NCBI GenBank assembly: GCA_028293465.1
Contig: JAQGOT010000195.1
Span: forward strand, 1 to 26,700
Reading direction: 5' to 3'
DNA length: 26,700 nucleotides
From: Pedosphaera sp.
GTDB taxonomy: Bacteria > Verrucomicrobiota > Verrucomicrobiia > Limisphaerales > Pedosphaeraceae
The notes beneath the pieces are model-generated. The model was not told the origin of the DNA. It did no database searches and was given only the letters and a program-made list of their open reading frames with translations. Each line of letters begins with the position of its first letter. The stretch's first letter is position 1. Position numbers and translations under genes: made by a program. Positions 1-7,446 of this stretch are shown one piece after another.

Positions 1-710
1 TCCGCTTGTTGGATGATGCGAAGACCAACCTGGTGGCCACGGTGAGTCACGAAATAAAAACGCCATTGACCAGCGTGCGGATGGAGCTGCATCTATTGTC
101 GGAACGAACAGTCGGCCCGTTGACCCCCCGGCAGGATGAACTGGTGGTGGCCGCACGAGAGGACGCAGAACGTCTGTTGCGCATTCTCAACGACCTGTTG
201 GACCTCACACGGCTGGAGGAGGGAAACACGGGTTTGCGCCGGGAGGAAACCACGCCCACGGAGTTGGTTCAGAGCGTCGCCGACATGATGCGCGAGGCAA
301 TGAAGGCGAAGGATCTGAAGCTGAATTGCGAGATTGAACCGGACCTGCCGACCGTCCTGGTGGATCGTCAGCGCATTTACCACGTTTTCACGAATTTGAT
401 GCATAACGCCATAAAATATTCTCTGCCCGGCGGCGAAATCGCATTGCAAGCCAGGCAATCTGAGGATCACGGCGTCCAATTCAGCGTGCTGGATCGCGGG
501 CCCGGGATTCCGGGGGACTATCAGGACCTGATTTTCGACCGGTTCTTTCGTGTGCCAAATCAAACGAAGACCGGGGCTGGATTGGGTTTATCAATCGCGC
601 GCGAAATCGTGTTGGCGCATGGCGGACGAATCGGGGCGAAAAACCGGCCCGAAGGCGGCAGTGATTTCCATTTCGTGTTGGCAGGAGCGGATGGGGAAGT
701 GTCGACGTAA
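1..710 (+). CDS. Sensor histidine kinase, C-terminal part (5' end outside window)
   Basis: This is the kinase core of a two-component sensor, which autophosphorylates on histidine and passes the phosphate to a response regulator. The reading frame is open to the left edge, so the sensing and membrane parts lie outside the window. Counting from the TTG codon at position 6, the H-box SHEIKTPL has the phospho-accepting His at residue 15. It is followed by a dimerisation helix pair, then the ATPase domain with an N-box (NLMHNAIKYS), a G1 box (DRGPGIP), an F-box (FDRFF) and a G2 box (GAGLGLSIA). All catalytic boxes are present and the C-terminus is complete. The partner regulator is not in view. 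The next gene is convergent, about 40 bases away, so the two are not in one operon. The kinase call is secure; the signal it senses is unknown. Confidence 0.93.
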   Translation, partial: RLLDDAKTNLVATVSHEIKTPLTSVRMELHLLSERTVGPLTPRQDELVVAAREDAERLLRILNDLLDLTRLEEGNTGLRREETTPTELVQSVADMMREAMKAKDLKLNCEIEPDLPTVLVDRQRIYHVFTNLMHNAIKYSLPGGEIALQARQSEDHGVQFSVLDRGPGIPGDYQDLIFDRFFRVPNQTKTGAGLGLSIAREIVLAHGGRIGAKNRPEGGSDFHFVLAGADGEVST

Positions 711-750
711 CAGAAGAAAGCGGCGCAATGAGCGGAACGAAGCCGGAGGT

Positions 751-1005
751 TTATCGCTTGAAAGAATTTCTGGCCTTCTCGAAAAATTCGCGCGCCTTGC
801 GGAGCCAACGGCGCGCCCAGACAAATTCGGTGGCGAGAATTGCCAACCCGGCGGGAATAACCAAAAAAGCGGGGCCGGGAAGCACGATCAAGGCGACGCC
901 GATCAAGAGCACCGTGCCGCCAATGACTGCCACGATCAGCTTTTTCACGCGGGGCAGGCTGTTCAGGTGCAGTCGGTCCATGAGTTTGGCGGTAAATTCT
1001 TTCAT
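751..1005 (-). CDS. Small PGPGW-type membrane protein
   Basis: This is an 84-residue protein with a hydrophobic core (about residues 21-58) containing LPGPAFLVIPAGL. That matches the PGPGW family of putative transmembrane proteins, whose function is unknown. A basic, amphipathic tail (WARRWLRKAREFFEKARNSFKR) follows and probably faces the cytoplasm. I chose the ATG at 1005 because the family normally begins a short way before the first membrane segment. A TTG at 1053 would add 16 residues. It is the last gene of the minus-strand block, 81 bases after manC, and may be co-transcribed with it. A 7-bp-arm hairpin sits immediately upstream of the chosen ATG. Two membrane segments are likely; no enzymatic motif is visible. 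Confidence 0.75.
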   Translation of the reverse strand: MKEFTAKLMDRLHLNSLPRVKKLIVAVIGGTVLLIGVALIVLPGPAFLVIPAGLAILATEFVWARRWLRKAREFFEKARNSFKR

Positions 1006-1006
1006 C

Positions 1007-1023
1007 GGCGGGCATTGCCCGCC
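1007..1023. repeat. Perfect inverted repeat before the PGPGW start codon
   Basis: GGCGGGC and GCCCGCC flank a 3-base loop (GGCGGGCATTGCCCGCC). It lies one base upstream of the ATG at 1005 on the minus strand, so as RNA it could mask the start. There is no T-tract, so a terminator is not supported. Confidence 0.4.
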
Positions 1024-1086
1024 AGAAGTTACACGCTTTTGAGGCCAAACCAAAAAGAAATGACGCGGATGCAGCCGGTGGTAACC

Positions 1087-2223
1087 CTAAACGAGCTTCT
1101 TGTAGTCCTTGGAAGCAGCGAGTTTCACGACCAATTGCTTGATCTTTTGCGCCTGGCTCTTGTGGGCAAGGAGGGTGGCGTCGTCGGTCTGGACAAGGAT
1201 GGAATCACGCAAACCAACCACGGCAATGGGAGTGCGGTTTTTGGTGCGGGCGTCGAAAATAATATTGCGAGCGGCGTCCACATGGATGAAATCGCCGACA
1301 ACACAGTTGCCCTCGGCATCAGGCTTGAGGTGCCGTGCCAACGCAGTCCAGGAACCAAGATCGTCCCATTCAAAGGAGCCGTCGGCCACCACGACATTCT
1401 GGGCATGCTCCATGAGGGCGAAGTCGATCGAGATTTTTTTGATGGCGGGATATTCCTTGGCGAGGAGCTTATCGAGTTTGGCGGGGCGGTTGGCCACCTT
1501 GAACCAACGCTGACAGGCCTCGAACATCTCGGGTTGGTGCTTCTGCAAGCCTTCGGTGACGGTCACGAACGACCAGATGAACATGCCGGCGTTCCAACGG
1601 TAATGACCGCTGCTGACGTATTCCACAGCGCGGTCCAGATTGGGTTTTTCCACGAAGCGTTCGGCCCGGAAAAAAGTGGTTTTGTAAGGCTTGGCGCCGG
1701 CGGGTGGCGGCAGCGGTTCGCCGACGTGAATATAACCGTAACCGGTCGCGGGTTCGCTGGGTTTGATGCCGATGGTGACGATGGCGCGTCCGCGGGTGGC
1801 GAGATCGAAGGCATCCGACAGGACTTGCTGAAATTTCTTAGGTTCAGGGATGACATGGTCGGCGGGGAGGACAGCCATGACAGCTGTGGTGGAACGTGCA
1901 CCGACGATGGCAGCACCCAAGGTTACCGCGGCGCAGGTGTCCCGACCGCAAGGTTCGGCGATGACATTGGACTTGGGGAGTTTGGGGAGTTGTCTGCGGA
2001 CTTCGGGTGCCTGGACAGCGTTGGTGATGATCAGGATGTTCTTGAGCGGCACGAGCGGCAAAACGCGATCAACGGCGTCCTGCAGAAACGAGCGTTTGCC
2101 GAGCAGGGTGATGAGCTGTTTGGGGGTCTTTTCCCGGCTGACCGGCCAGAAGCGTTCGCCCTTGCCACCTGCCATGATGATGACAAAGCGGTCGTTGGAA
2201 TTAATTTTGGATTTCGATTTCAT
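1087..2223 (-). CDS. manC: Mannose-1-phosphate guanylyltransferase (monofunctional)
   Basis: This enzyme makes GDP-mannose from mannose-1-phosphate and GTP, the activated mannose for polysaccharide or glycoconjugate synthesis. The nucleotide-binding signature GGKGERFWPVSR is at residues 19-30, followed by PKQL. Later come LPADHVI, an EKP motif, NAGMFIW and FEWDDLGSW, all typical of the family. At about 378 residues it has the nucleotidyltransferase domain but lacks the C-terminal cupin isomerase of the long bifunctional enzymes. The ATG at 2223 was chosen. An in-frame GTG at 2235 would add four residues, and neither has a clear Shine-Dalgarno site. It lies 81 bases after trpA on the same strand. 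It could supply GDP-mannose to the glycosyltransferase cluster further right, but that link is inference. Confidence 0.92.
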   Translation of the reverse strand: MKSKSKINSNDRFVIIMAGGKGERFWPVSREKTPKQLITLLGKRSFLQDAVDRVLPLVPLKNILIITNAVQAPEVRRQLPKLPKSNVIAEPCGRDTCAAVTLGAAIVGARSTTAVMAVLPADHVIPEPKKFQQVLSDAFDLATRGRAIVTIGIKPSEPATGYGYIHVGEPLPPPAGAKPYKTTFFRAERFVEKPNLDRAVEYVSSGHYRWNAGMFIWSFVTVTEGLQKHQPEMFEACQRWFKVANRPAKLDKLLAKEYPAIKKISIDFALMEHAQNVVVADGSFEWDDLGSWTALARHLKPDAEGNCVVGDFIHVDAARNIIFDARTKNRTPIAVVGLRDSILVQTDDATLLAHKSQAQKIKQLVVKLAASKDYKKLV

Positions 2224-2304
2224 GGTGTTGGCCACAGCTTAACTTCACAATCAAAAACGGAAGAACTAATTTGTGTTGCTTTCGACACTTTGCTCCGGGG
2301 TCGA

Positions 2305-3102
2305 TCACTTTTTGACGGCATCGACGAGAGATTTTACGAAGGCCGTGACCCGCGGCACGAGTTCCTTGTGTGCGCCATGCTGCGCGATTTGATGGACAAT
2401 GGCGCTGCCGACGACAATGGCTTGGGCGTCGGCGGCGACGGCTCTGGCCTGCTCGGGATTGGAAATGCCGAAGCCGACGGCGATGGGCAATTGAGTATGG
2501 GCGCGGATTCTGGCGGTCATCTGCCCGATGGTATCAGACACCTTCGTCTGCATGCCGGTCACGCCTTCGCGCGAGACGTAATAGATGAACCCGGTGGCAC
2601 GCTTGACGATGAGTTCAATGCGTTCCTCCGGCGTGGTGGGGGCGACAAGATAAATGACGCACAGGCCAGCGGCGCGCATCATTGCCTCATAATTCTCAGA
2701 CTCTTCGGGCGGCAGATCAAGGACCAGCAGACCATCCACTCCAGCCCGCGCGGCCTCGGTGATGAACTTTTGGAATCCGTAGCGATGGAGCAGATTGAAA
2801 TAGATGTAAAAGACGATGGGAATTTGCGATTCCTGCCGGATGGCGCGGACGGTTTCAAGCACTTTAACCGGAGTGGTGCCCGACTCCAGACCGCGTTGGG
2901 CGGCGAGTTGATTGACCAAACCGTCGGCCAGCGGGTCACTGAAGGGAACGCCCAACTCCAGCACATCGACGCCGATGCCGTCGAAAGCCAGGGCCAACTG
3001 GCGCGTGGCGTCCAAGTTTGGGTCGCCGGCGCCGACATAGACAACAAAGCCCTTTTGCCCCTGCTCCTGCAGACGGGCAAACCGTTCGATGATGCGATTC
3101 AT
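2305..3102 (-). CDS. trpA: Tryptophan synthase alpha subunit
   Basis: TrpA cleaves indole-3-glycerol phosphate to indole and glyceraldehyde-3-phosphate and passes indole to TrpB. The 265-residue length fits this TIM-barrel family. The signature LELGVPFSDPLADG places the catalytic Glu at residue 49 and Asp at 60, the classical positions. The usual PVIQ after this motif reads LVNQ. Later the phosphate-binding region GFGISNPEQA and VVGSAIV are present. The start ATG at 3102 agrees with the family. No trpB is next to it, so the trp genes appear at least partly dispersed. It lies about 103 bases after coaX and upstream of manC on the same strand, so co-transcription with the cofactor genes is possible but not shown. 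Confidence 0.95.
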   Translation of the reverse strand: MNRIIERFARLQEQGQKGFVVYVGAGDPNLDATRQLALAFDGIGVDVLELGVPFSDPLADGLVNQLAAQRGLESGTTPVKVLETVRAIRQESQIPIVFYIYFNLLHRYGFQKFITEAARAGVDGLLVLDLPPEESENYEAMMRAAGLCVIYLVAPTTPEERIELIVKRATGFIYYVSREGVTGMQTKVSDTIGQMTARIRAHTQLPIAVGFGISNPEQARAVAADAQAIVVGSAIVHQIAQHGAHKELVPRVTAFVKSLVDAVKK

Positions 3103-3205
3103 TAGGACAGAGATTGCCGATAAAACGAGCCAAGCTCAAGGTGGGATTCGGGAAGCGACTTCGGATTACTGGCACGGGCCTCGGTTGGAGACGCCACACG
3201 CATCC

Positions 3206-3964
3206 CTACGGCTGGCCGGGCTGGTTGCGCCAGACCAACCGCAGGCCTTCCAGGGTCAGCAGCGGGTCCACGGCCGTTATTTCCGGAAGCTTGGCTGCGA
3301 TGAGCCGGGCGTAGCCGCCGGTCGCCACGACCGGGAGTCGGTGGGCTCGTAAATCTTTTTTCAATTTGACGATCAACTCACGGACGAGGCCGCGGTAGCC
3401 GTGGACCGCGCCAATCAGCATGGCTTGGCGGGTGTTCTTGCCCACAACAGCGTTGACTTCGTGGATTTTAATCTTGGGCAGGAGAGCGGTTTTCTGGTGC
3501 AGGTAATCGGTCATGGCCGCGAGGCCTGGTGCGATGATGCCGCCGATGTAATTGCCTTGGGCGTTGACTACATCAAAGGTGACGGCTGTGCCAAAATCCA
3601 CAACCACGGAGGGCGCGCCGAAATGATGGACCACGGCCACGGCATTGGCCAAGCGGTCGGGACCAATGGTATTAGGCTTGGGATAGTCGATACCCACACC
3701 GCTCAGGGTTTTGGGAGTGAGGGTGAGACACGCCAGTTTCCAATTTCGCTTAACCGTCTGGATTGCCTTAGGCGTCGCTCGCGGCACCACGCTGCAGAGG
3801 GCGGCTCCTTCCAGGTTGGTGTGGCCAATAAACTTCTTAACCAGCCTTCCCGCATCACCCTTGAACCAAGCTGCGGTAGCGATATTGGCTTGCTTGAGCA
3901 CGCGTTGGTTGTTGGCCAATCCAAGATGGGTGTGCGTATTGCCGATGTCGAAGAGGAGAATCAT
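3206..3964 (-). CDS. coaX: Type III pantothenate kinase
   Basis: CoaX phosphorylates pantothenate with ATP, the first step of coenzyme A synthesis. The protein is 252 residues, close to the family norm. Visible motifs are DIGNTHTHLGL at residues 6-16 (the DxGNT phosphate loop), GPDR at 101-104 with the catalytic Asp, DFGTAVTFD at 123-131, GGIIAPG at 141-147, and a late TGG. The frame is open 60 codons further upstream, but that stretch overlaps birA and is Arg/His-rich junk, so the ATG at 3964 is clearly the start. It follows birA by 11 bases, a pairing seen in many genomes, and the two are almost certainly co-transcribed. Confidence 0.95.
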   Translation of the reverse strand: MILLFDIGNTHTHLGLANNQRVLKQANIATAAWFKGDAGRLVKKFIGHTNLEGAALCSVVPRATPKAIQTVKRNWKLACLTLTPKTLSGVGIDYPKPNTIGPDRLANAVAVVHHFGAPSVVVDFGTAVTFDVVNAQGNYIGGIIAPGLAAMTDYLHQKTALLPKIKIHEVNAVVGKNTRQAMLIGAVHGYRGLVRELIVKLKKDLRAHRLPVVATGGYARLIAAKLPEITAVDPLLTLEGLRLVWRNQPGQP

Positions 3965-3975
3965 ACGGTTCCGAG

Positions 3976-4956
3976 CTATTTTTCGACAGTTACATCGCCA
4001 CCGATGATGCGTTCCAGGTGGCCGTGTTGGGTGCGCAACAACAGAGCGCCGTCCGTATCCAATGACTCCGCGGTGCCTTGAATTCTGCGACCACCAACTT
4101 GGATGGCGACGCGGTGGCCGATGGTGGTGCAGTGTTCTTCCCATTCGTCGGCGAGAGCCTCGAATTGCCCGGCGCAGACCCGGTCGTAATCGCGATCCAG
4201 TTCCTGGAGGATTCTCACCGCGAGTTCGGCGCGATTCTGACGTTGGCTGGTTTCTATTCGCAGGGAGGTGGCCAGCCTGCGCAGTTCCGGCGGAAAGTCG
4301 CCGGTGACCAAGTTAACACTGATGCCCATGCCGAGAATGACGTATTTGACCTTGTCGGGTTCTGCGCTCAACTCGGTGAGGATGCCGGCGGTCTTTTTTC
4401 CGCGAATCAAAATGTCGTTCGGCCATTTGATTTCCGGCGTCAGCCCAGTCTGGGAACGGACGGCCCGGAACAGGGCGGTAGCGGCGGCGATGGTCAGCTG
4501 AGTCACCGCCAGAGGGTGCAGAGGAGGGCGCAGCAGGATGGAAAACCAAAGCCCCTTGCGCGGCGGGGAAACCCATTTTCGGCCCAGCCGTCCCCTGCCC
4601 TTCGTTTGGGCCTCCGCAAAGACCACGGCGCCTTCCTTGACGCCGTCGCGGGCCAGTTTCTCCACCACATCGTTGGTGGAAGTGGTCTCCCCAAAGACAC
4701 GGATGTCACGGCCGATGACTTTGGTGCGACCCAGGCTGGAAAGCAAATCGTCGGCGTGTAACACATCTGGGACACTGAGCAATTGGTAGCCATGGTGCGG
4801 ACTGGCTTCGATCCCGTAGCCGAGTGTCCGCAATTCTTCGATGCGCGCCCAGATGGCCGCGCGGCTGATCCCTAATCTTTGGGAGAGTTCCGTCCCTGCC
4901 ACGCCGTTGCGTCCAGCAGCCCGGAGAGCGGACAGGATTTTGGTGTCAATCGTCAT
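3976..4956 (-). CDS. birA: Biotin--protein ligase with N-terminal HTH (BirA)
   Basis: BirA activates biotin to biotinyl-AMP and attaches it to the carboxylase carrier protein. In forms with a DNA-binding domain it also represses biotin genes. Residues 1-60 form a winged helix (GTELSQRLGISRAAIWARIEE lies within it). The catalytic domain carries GRGRLGRKW at 120-128 (biotinyl-AMP loop), KWPNDI at 177-182 and GKKTAGIL. A short C-terminal SH3-like domain ends the 326-residue protein. The conserved GIGINVN segment reads GMGISVN. It starts five bases after the nadC stop and ends 11 bases before coaX, so all three are one operon. The HTH suggests a class II, regulatory BirA; no biotin operator was recognised here. 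Confidence 0.95.
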   Translation of the reverse strand: MTIDTKILSALRAAGRNGVAGTELSQRLGISRAAIWARIEELRTLGYGIEASPHHGYQLLSVPDVLHADDLLSSLGRTKVIGRDIRVFGETTSTNDVVEKLARDGVKEGAVVFAEAQTKGRGRLGRKWVSPPRKGLWFSILLRPPLHPLAVTQLTIAAATALFRAVRSQTGLTPEIKWPNDILIRGKKTAGILTELSAEPDKVKYVILGMGISVNLVTGDFPPELRRLATSLRIETSQRQNRAELAVRILQELDRDYDRVCAGQFEALADEWEEHCTTIGHRVAIQVGGRRIQGTAESLDTDGALLLRTQHGHLERIIGGDVTVEK

Positions 4957-4961
4957 GGAGT

Positions 4962-5825
4962 TCAGACTGATGGCTCCTCAAAATCGAGGGCAATATCGAC
5001 AGCGCGGGCCGAATGGGTGAGCGCGCCCACGGAAATGAAATCAACCCCGGTTTCTGCAATGGAGCGGACGGTGGCCAGATTGATCCCACCGCTGGCTTCG
5101 GTTTGAGCGCGCCCATGGACTTGCTGGACCGCCAAACGCAACTGGATCAGGTTCATGTTGTCCAAGAGAATGAAATCAGCTCCCGCCGTTGCGGCTTGCT
5201 CCACCTGCTCCAAGGTATCCGCCTCAACCTCGACTTTTAGCTGCGGATAACGCTCGCGGGCGCGTCGGACAGCCACGGTGATGGCATCAGGCGATTCGTT
5301 CCGCAGCGCGGCCAGGTGATTGTCCTTGATCAGCACCATGTCGTACAACCCGATGCGATGGTTGTGACCGCCGCCGCAGGTTACGGCGTACTTTTCGAAT
5401 CGCCGCCAGCCCGGGGTGGTTTTGCGGGTATCGAGGATCCTCGCCCGGGTGCCGTTGATGGCCTCAGTGAATTGCGCGGTCAAGGTGGCCACACCGGAGA
5501 GGCGTTGAACGAAGTTCAGCGCGACCCGTTCCGCTGTCAGGATAGCCCGCGCCGGGCCGACTATGCGCAGCAACTCTTGACCGGCTTTCACCGGATGGCC
5601 ATCAGCCGCGACACGGTGGATTTCGATCAACGGGGAAAGTTCGCGGAAGGCGGTTTCGGCAAAGTCCAATCCAGCAGGCACCAGTGATTCCCGAGCTTTA
5701 ATCAGGGCTCGGGCAGACGCCGTTTCCGGAACAGTCGCGAGCGTGGTGACGTCCCCGCTGCCGACATCCTCGGTCAAGGCAAGCTGGACGGCGCGGCGAA
5801 TTTCTTCCGTGGACAACGGTTCCAT
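4962..5825 (-). CDS. nadC: Nicotinate-nucleotide pyrophosphorylase (carboxylating)
   Basis: NadC converts quinolinate and PRPP to nicotinate mononucleotide, CO2 and pyrophosphate in de novo NAD synthesis. The 287-residue length matches the family. Motifs in order: EDVGSGDVTT near the N-terminus, DTRKTTPG, CGGGHNHRIGL (substrate-binding His and Arg), IKDNH, EVEADT, LLDNM, EASGGI and ISVGALTHS. All expected active-site residues are present. The ATG at 5825 begins at the family's usual place. This is the first gene of the minus-strand cofactor operon; its promoter should lie in 5826-6190. nadA and nadB are not in the window. Confidence 0.96.
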   Translation of the reverse strand: MEPLSTEEIRRAVQLALTEDVGSGDVTTLATVPETASARALIKARESLVPAGLDFAETAFRELSPLIEIHRVAADGHPVKAGQELLRIVGPARAILTAERVALNFVQRLSGVATLTAQFTEAINGTRARILDTRKTTPGWRRFEKYAVTCGGGHNHRIGLYDMVLIKDNHLAALRNESPDAITVAVRRARERYPQLKVEVEADTLEQVEQAATAGADFILLDNMNLIQLRLAVQQVHGRAQTEASGGINLATVRSIAETGVDFISVGALTHSARAVDIALDFEEPSV

Positions 5826-6194
5826 ACGGGGAGCATGGCGGATGTGGCCGACAGGATGAAGAAAAATCCGCCTGCAGCGGATGGGTGCCTAAAGCCACCG
5901 GCTCTGAAACCGCCGCAAGAGACCGATAAAGGACCATGCTCGTCGAGATGCAAAGCCCAATATGGAGGACCGGTCTCAGGCTGGCCGATTTTTGAGTGCC
6001 CAATGACACGGAAGGGATGCTCCGGAACCCACGAACGGTAAAGGCCTCGCTTTGCTCAAGCTGGATAATCTCCCAAATCCGCTCTTCTGAACCTGTTCCT
6101 GCTCTTTCCATGCCAAAACGAGAAAGATAAACGTGATCCAGTGGTAATTCTAGCCTGCTCCACACTCGCCATTGTGTTAGGGGCCAAGGCCATA

Positions 6195-6218
6195 CAACTA
6201 ATCAATCCATATTAGTTG
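6195..6218. promoter_or_regulatory. Inverted repeat I upstream of trxA
   Basis: CAACTAAT (6195-6202) and ATTAGTTG (6211-6218) are perfect 8-bp arms around an 8-base spacer. The right arm runs into repeat II and the TTGACT element. The size and spacing suit a dimeric regulator. Binding is inferred. Confidence 0.45.
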
Positions 6219-6226
6219 ACTAGTCA
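6217..6226. promoter_or_regulatory. Inverted repeat II (TGACTAGTCA), candidate TetR-type operator
   Basis: This is a perfect 10-bp palindrome. Many TetR regulators of the LmrA/NemR kind bind short sites with a GAC...GTC core, which this has. It overlaps TTGACT (6216-6221), a 5 of 6 match to a -35 box, so a bound repressor would block polymerase. A possible -10 is TTAAAT at 6237-6242 (15-base spacing); GATAAT at 6251-6256 is a better hexamer but too far from this -35. The TetR gene two cistrons downstream is the obvious candidate ligand. Confidence 0.45.
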
Positions 6227-6245
6227 GTAAACTTCATTAAATTGC

Positions 6246-6262
6246 TTTTAGATAATCTAAAA
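6246..6262. promoter_or_regulatory. Inverted repeat III (17-base palindrome)
   Basis: TTTTAGATAATCTAAAA has perfect 8-bp arms around a single central A. It includes GATAAT, a 5 of 6 match to a -10 hexamer, and lies 87 bases before the thioredoxin ATG. It is longer than expected by chance in so short a region. It may be an operator for a regulator other than the one that binds repeat II. Confidence 0.5.
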
Positions 6263-6348
6263 TCGCTGCAACAAGTGAGAGAATTCGACCGAAATACGCC
6301 TTGGGCGGACTAACTTGGTGAACAGCGCAGACAACTGATAAATTCATA

Positions 6349-6708
6349 ATGGCCGATATGGACACGAACAGAAACTTATTGGAACGGAAACATTACTTGA
6401 CGGTGGCCGACGATAACTTCGCCGCCGAGGTGTTGAATTCAGAGCTTCCCGTGCTGGTCGACTTTTGGGCGGAGTGGTGCGGCCCGTGCCGCATGATTGG
6501 ACCAGTCGTGGAAAGCCTTGCCGAGCAATACGCAGGTAAGGTGAAAGTCGTCAAGCTCAACGTAGATGAAAACCAGAAGGTCTGCGCGGACTTCTCTATC
6601 CGCAGTATTCCCACGCTGTTAGTCTTCAAGCAGGGCGTCGTCGTGGAACGCGTCGTTGGTGCCGTTTCACGAACAGTCCTCATGGAAAAATTAAACGTCC
6701 ATCTGTGA
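6349..6708 (+). CDS. trxA: Thioredoxin
   Basis: This small thiol-disulfide oxidoreductase reduces cytoplasmic protein disulfides. The 119-residue protein has the canonical WCGPC active site, with cysteines at residues 44 and 47, and the cis-proline loop SIRSIPTLLVF. There is no signal peptide, so it is cytoplasmic. The N-terminus is about 15 residues longer than a minimal thioredoxin; an in-frame ATG at 6358 is an alternative start. Neither has a clear Shine-Dalgarno site. It is followed after 72 bases by a TetR regulator on the same strand and preceded by the palindrome cluster at 6195-6262, so its expression is probably regulated. Confidence 0.93.
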   Translation: MADMDTNRNLLERKHYLTVADDNFAAEVLNSELPVLVDFWAEWCGPCRMIGPVVESLAEQYAGKVKVVKLNVDENQKVCADFSIRSIPTLLVFKQGVVVERVVGAVSRTVLMEKLNVHL

Positions 6709-6780
6709 GTTTGCCGCCAACAACCTTGACGGCACCGCAACCGATGTTAGTTTTACCAACCAGCCACCAACACATCGCTT

Positions 6781-7443
6781 ATGGGAAGAACTAGTGACGC
6801 GAAGGAAAAGCTGCTGCGAGTGGCCTTCGAGCTTATCTGGCAACAGAGCTACGGCTCGGTCAGCGTTGACGACATTTGTGAGCGCGCCAAGGTCAAAAAA
6901 GGCAGCTTCTATTATTTCTTTCCCTCCAAGTCAGACCTGGCCGTTGCCGCCTACGAAGAGCAGTGGCAGACCAGCCGTCCGAAATACGATCGGCTCTTCT
7001 CCCCGCTGGTGCCACCGCTGGAACGTATCGACAATTATTGCAGAGGAATCTACGAAAGCCAGAAGGAGACCCAGCAAAAAACCGGCCGGGTTCTCGGTTG
7101 TCCGTTCGCCTCCGTCGGCTGCGAGCTGAGCACCCAGGACGAGAAAATTCGTCACAAGTCTCAGGAAATGTTCGATCGAATGTGCAAATACCTGGAGAAT
7201 ACACTTCGAGACGCACACAAGGAGGAGTTGATTGGCGAGCAGGATTTTTCCATGAAGGCCTGCACAATCTTCTCGCTCATCACCGGCATGCTCCTTCAAG
7301 CCAAGGTCAAAAACGATTCAGAGATTCTCCGCGACTTAAGCCCCATAATCCTCCAAATGATCGGCGCACCTGCCCCGATTATCACAGCGGGATTTATTTC
7401 ACCCGGTAAAAACAGTCCACATGCAATGCTACATCGGCCTTGA
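6781..7443 (+). CDS. TetR/AcrR-family transcriptional regulator with ligand-domain cysteines
   Basis: This is a 220-residue DNA-binding regulator of the TetR family, usually a repressor released by a small ligand. The N-terminal HTH (about residues 14-55) contains VSVDDICERAKVKKGSFYYFF, the family hallmark. The effector domain has GCPFASVGCELS with Cys107 and Cys114. This aligns by eye with the GC-containing segment of NemR-type repressors (TetR_C_6 group), where a Cys senses electrophiles or oxidants. Cys87, Cys135 and Cys161 are further candidates. Together with the neighbouring thioredoxin this suggests a redox-responsive unit, but that is inference. The likely binding site is TGACTAGTCA upstream of trxA. 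It ends three bases from the convergent SWIB gene. Confidence 0.88.
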   Translation: MGRTSDAKEKLLRVAFELIWQQSYGSVSVDDICERAKVKKGSFYYFFPSKSDLAVAAYEEQWQTSRPKYDRLFSPLVPPLERIDNYCRGIYESQKETQQKTGRVLGCPFASVGCELSTQDEKIRHKSQEMFDRMCKYLENTLRDAHKEELIGEQDFSMKACTIFSLITGMLLQAKVKNDSEILRDLSPIILQMIGAPAPIITAGFISPGKNSPHAMLHRP

Positions 7444-7446
7444 TTT

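Larger units (their letters stand above)
5826..6348. other. Intergenic region between nadC and the thioredoxin gene
   Basis: These 523 bases separate two divergent genes. The left part (to about 6190) resembles the surrounding GC-rich DNA and contains only poor, unrecognisable reading frames on both strands. A small inverted repeat (ATCCGC and GCGGAT, 5-base loop, 5866-5882) lies in the nadC leader. The right part (about 6191-6270) is markedly AT-rich and holds three palindromes, listed separately. No RNA gene or riboswitch was recognised. Confidence 0.6.

Noticed and set aside
550..3105. Very long plus-strand open frame (851 codons) opposite manC, trpA and the PGPGW gene
   Set aside because: It is antisense to three well-supported genes, is Gly/Asp/His-rich and has no recognisable domain. 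Long antisense frames are common in GC-rich DNA.
5919..5977. Inverted repeat GAGACCG / CGGTCTC with a 45-base loop
   Set aside because: Seven-base arms at this spacing are expected by chance in a 500-base region, and there is no supporting structure.
5835..6041. Plus-strand frame of 68 codons in the nadC-trxA gap
   Set aside because: It is Pro/Cys/Lys-rich with no family resemblance and no ribosome binding site, and lies in the likely nadC promoter region.
5698..6165. Minus-strand frame of 155 codons covering the nadC upstream region
   Set aside because: It overlaps the nadC start out of frame, its composition is not protein-like and no domain is seen.
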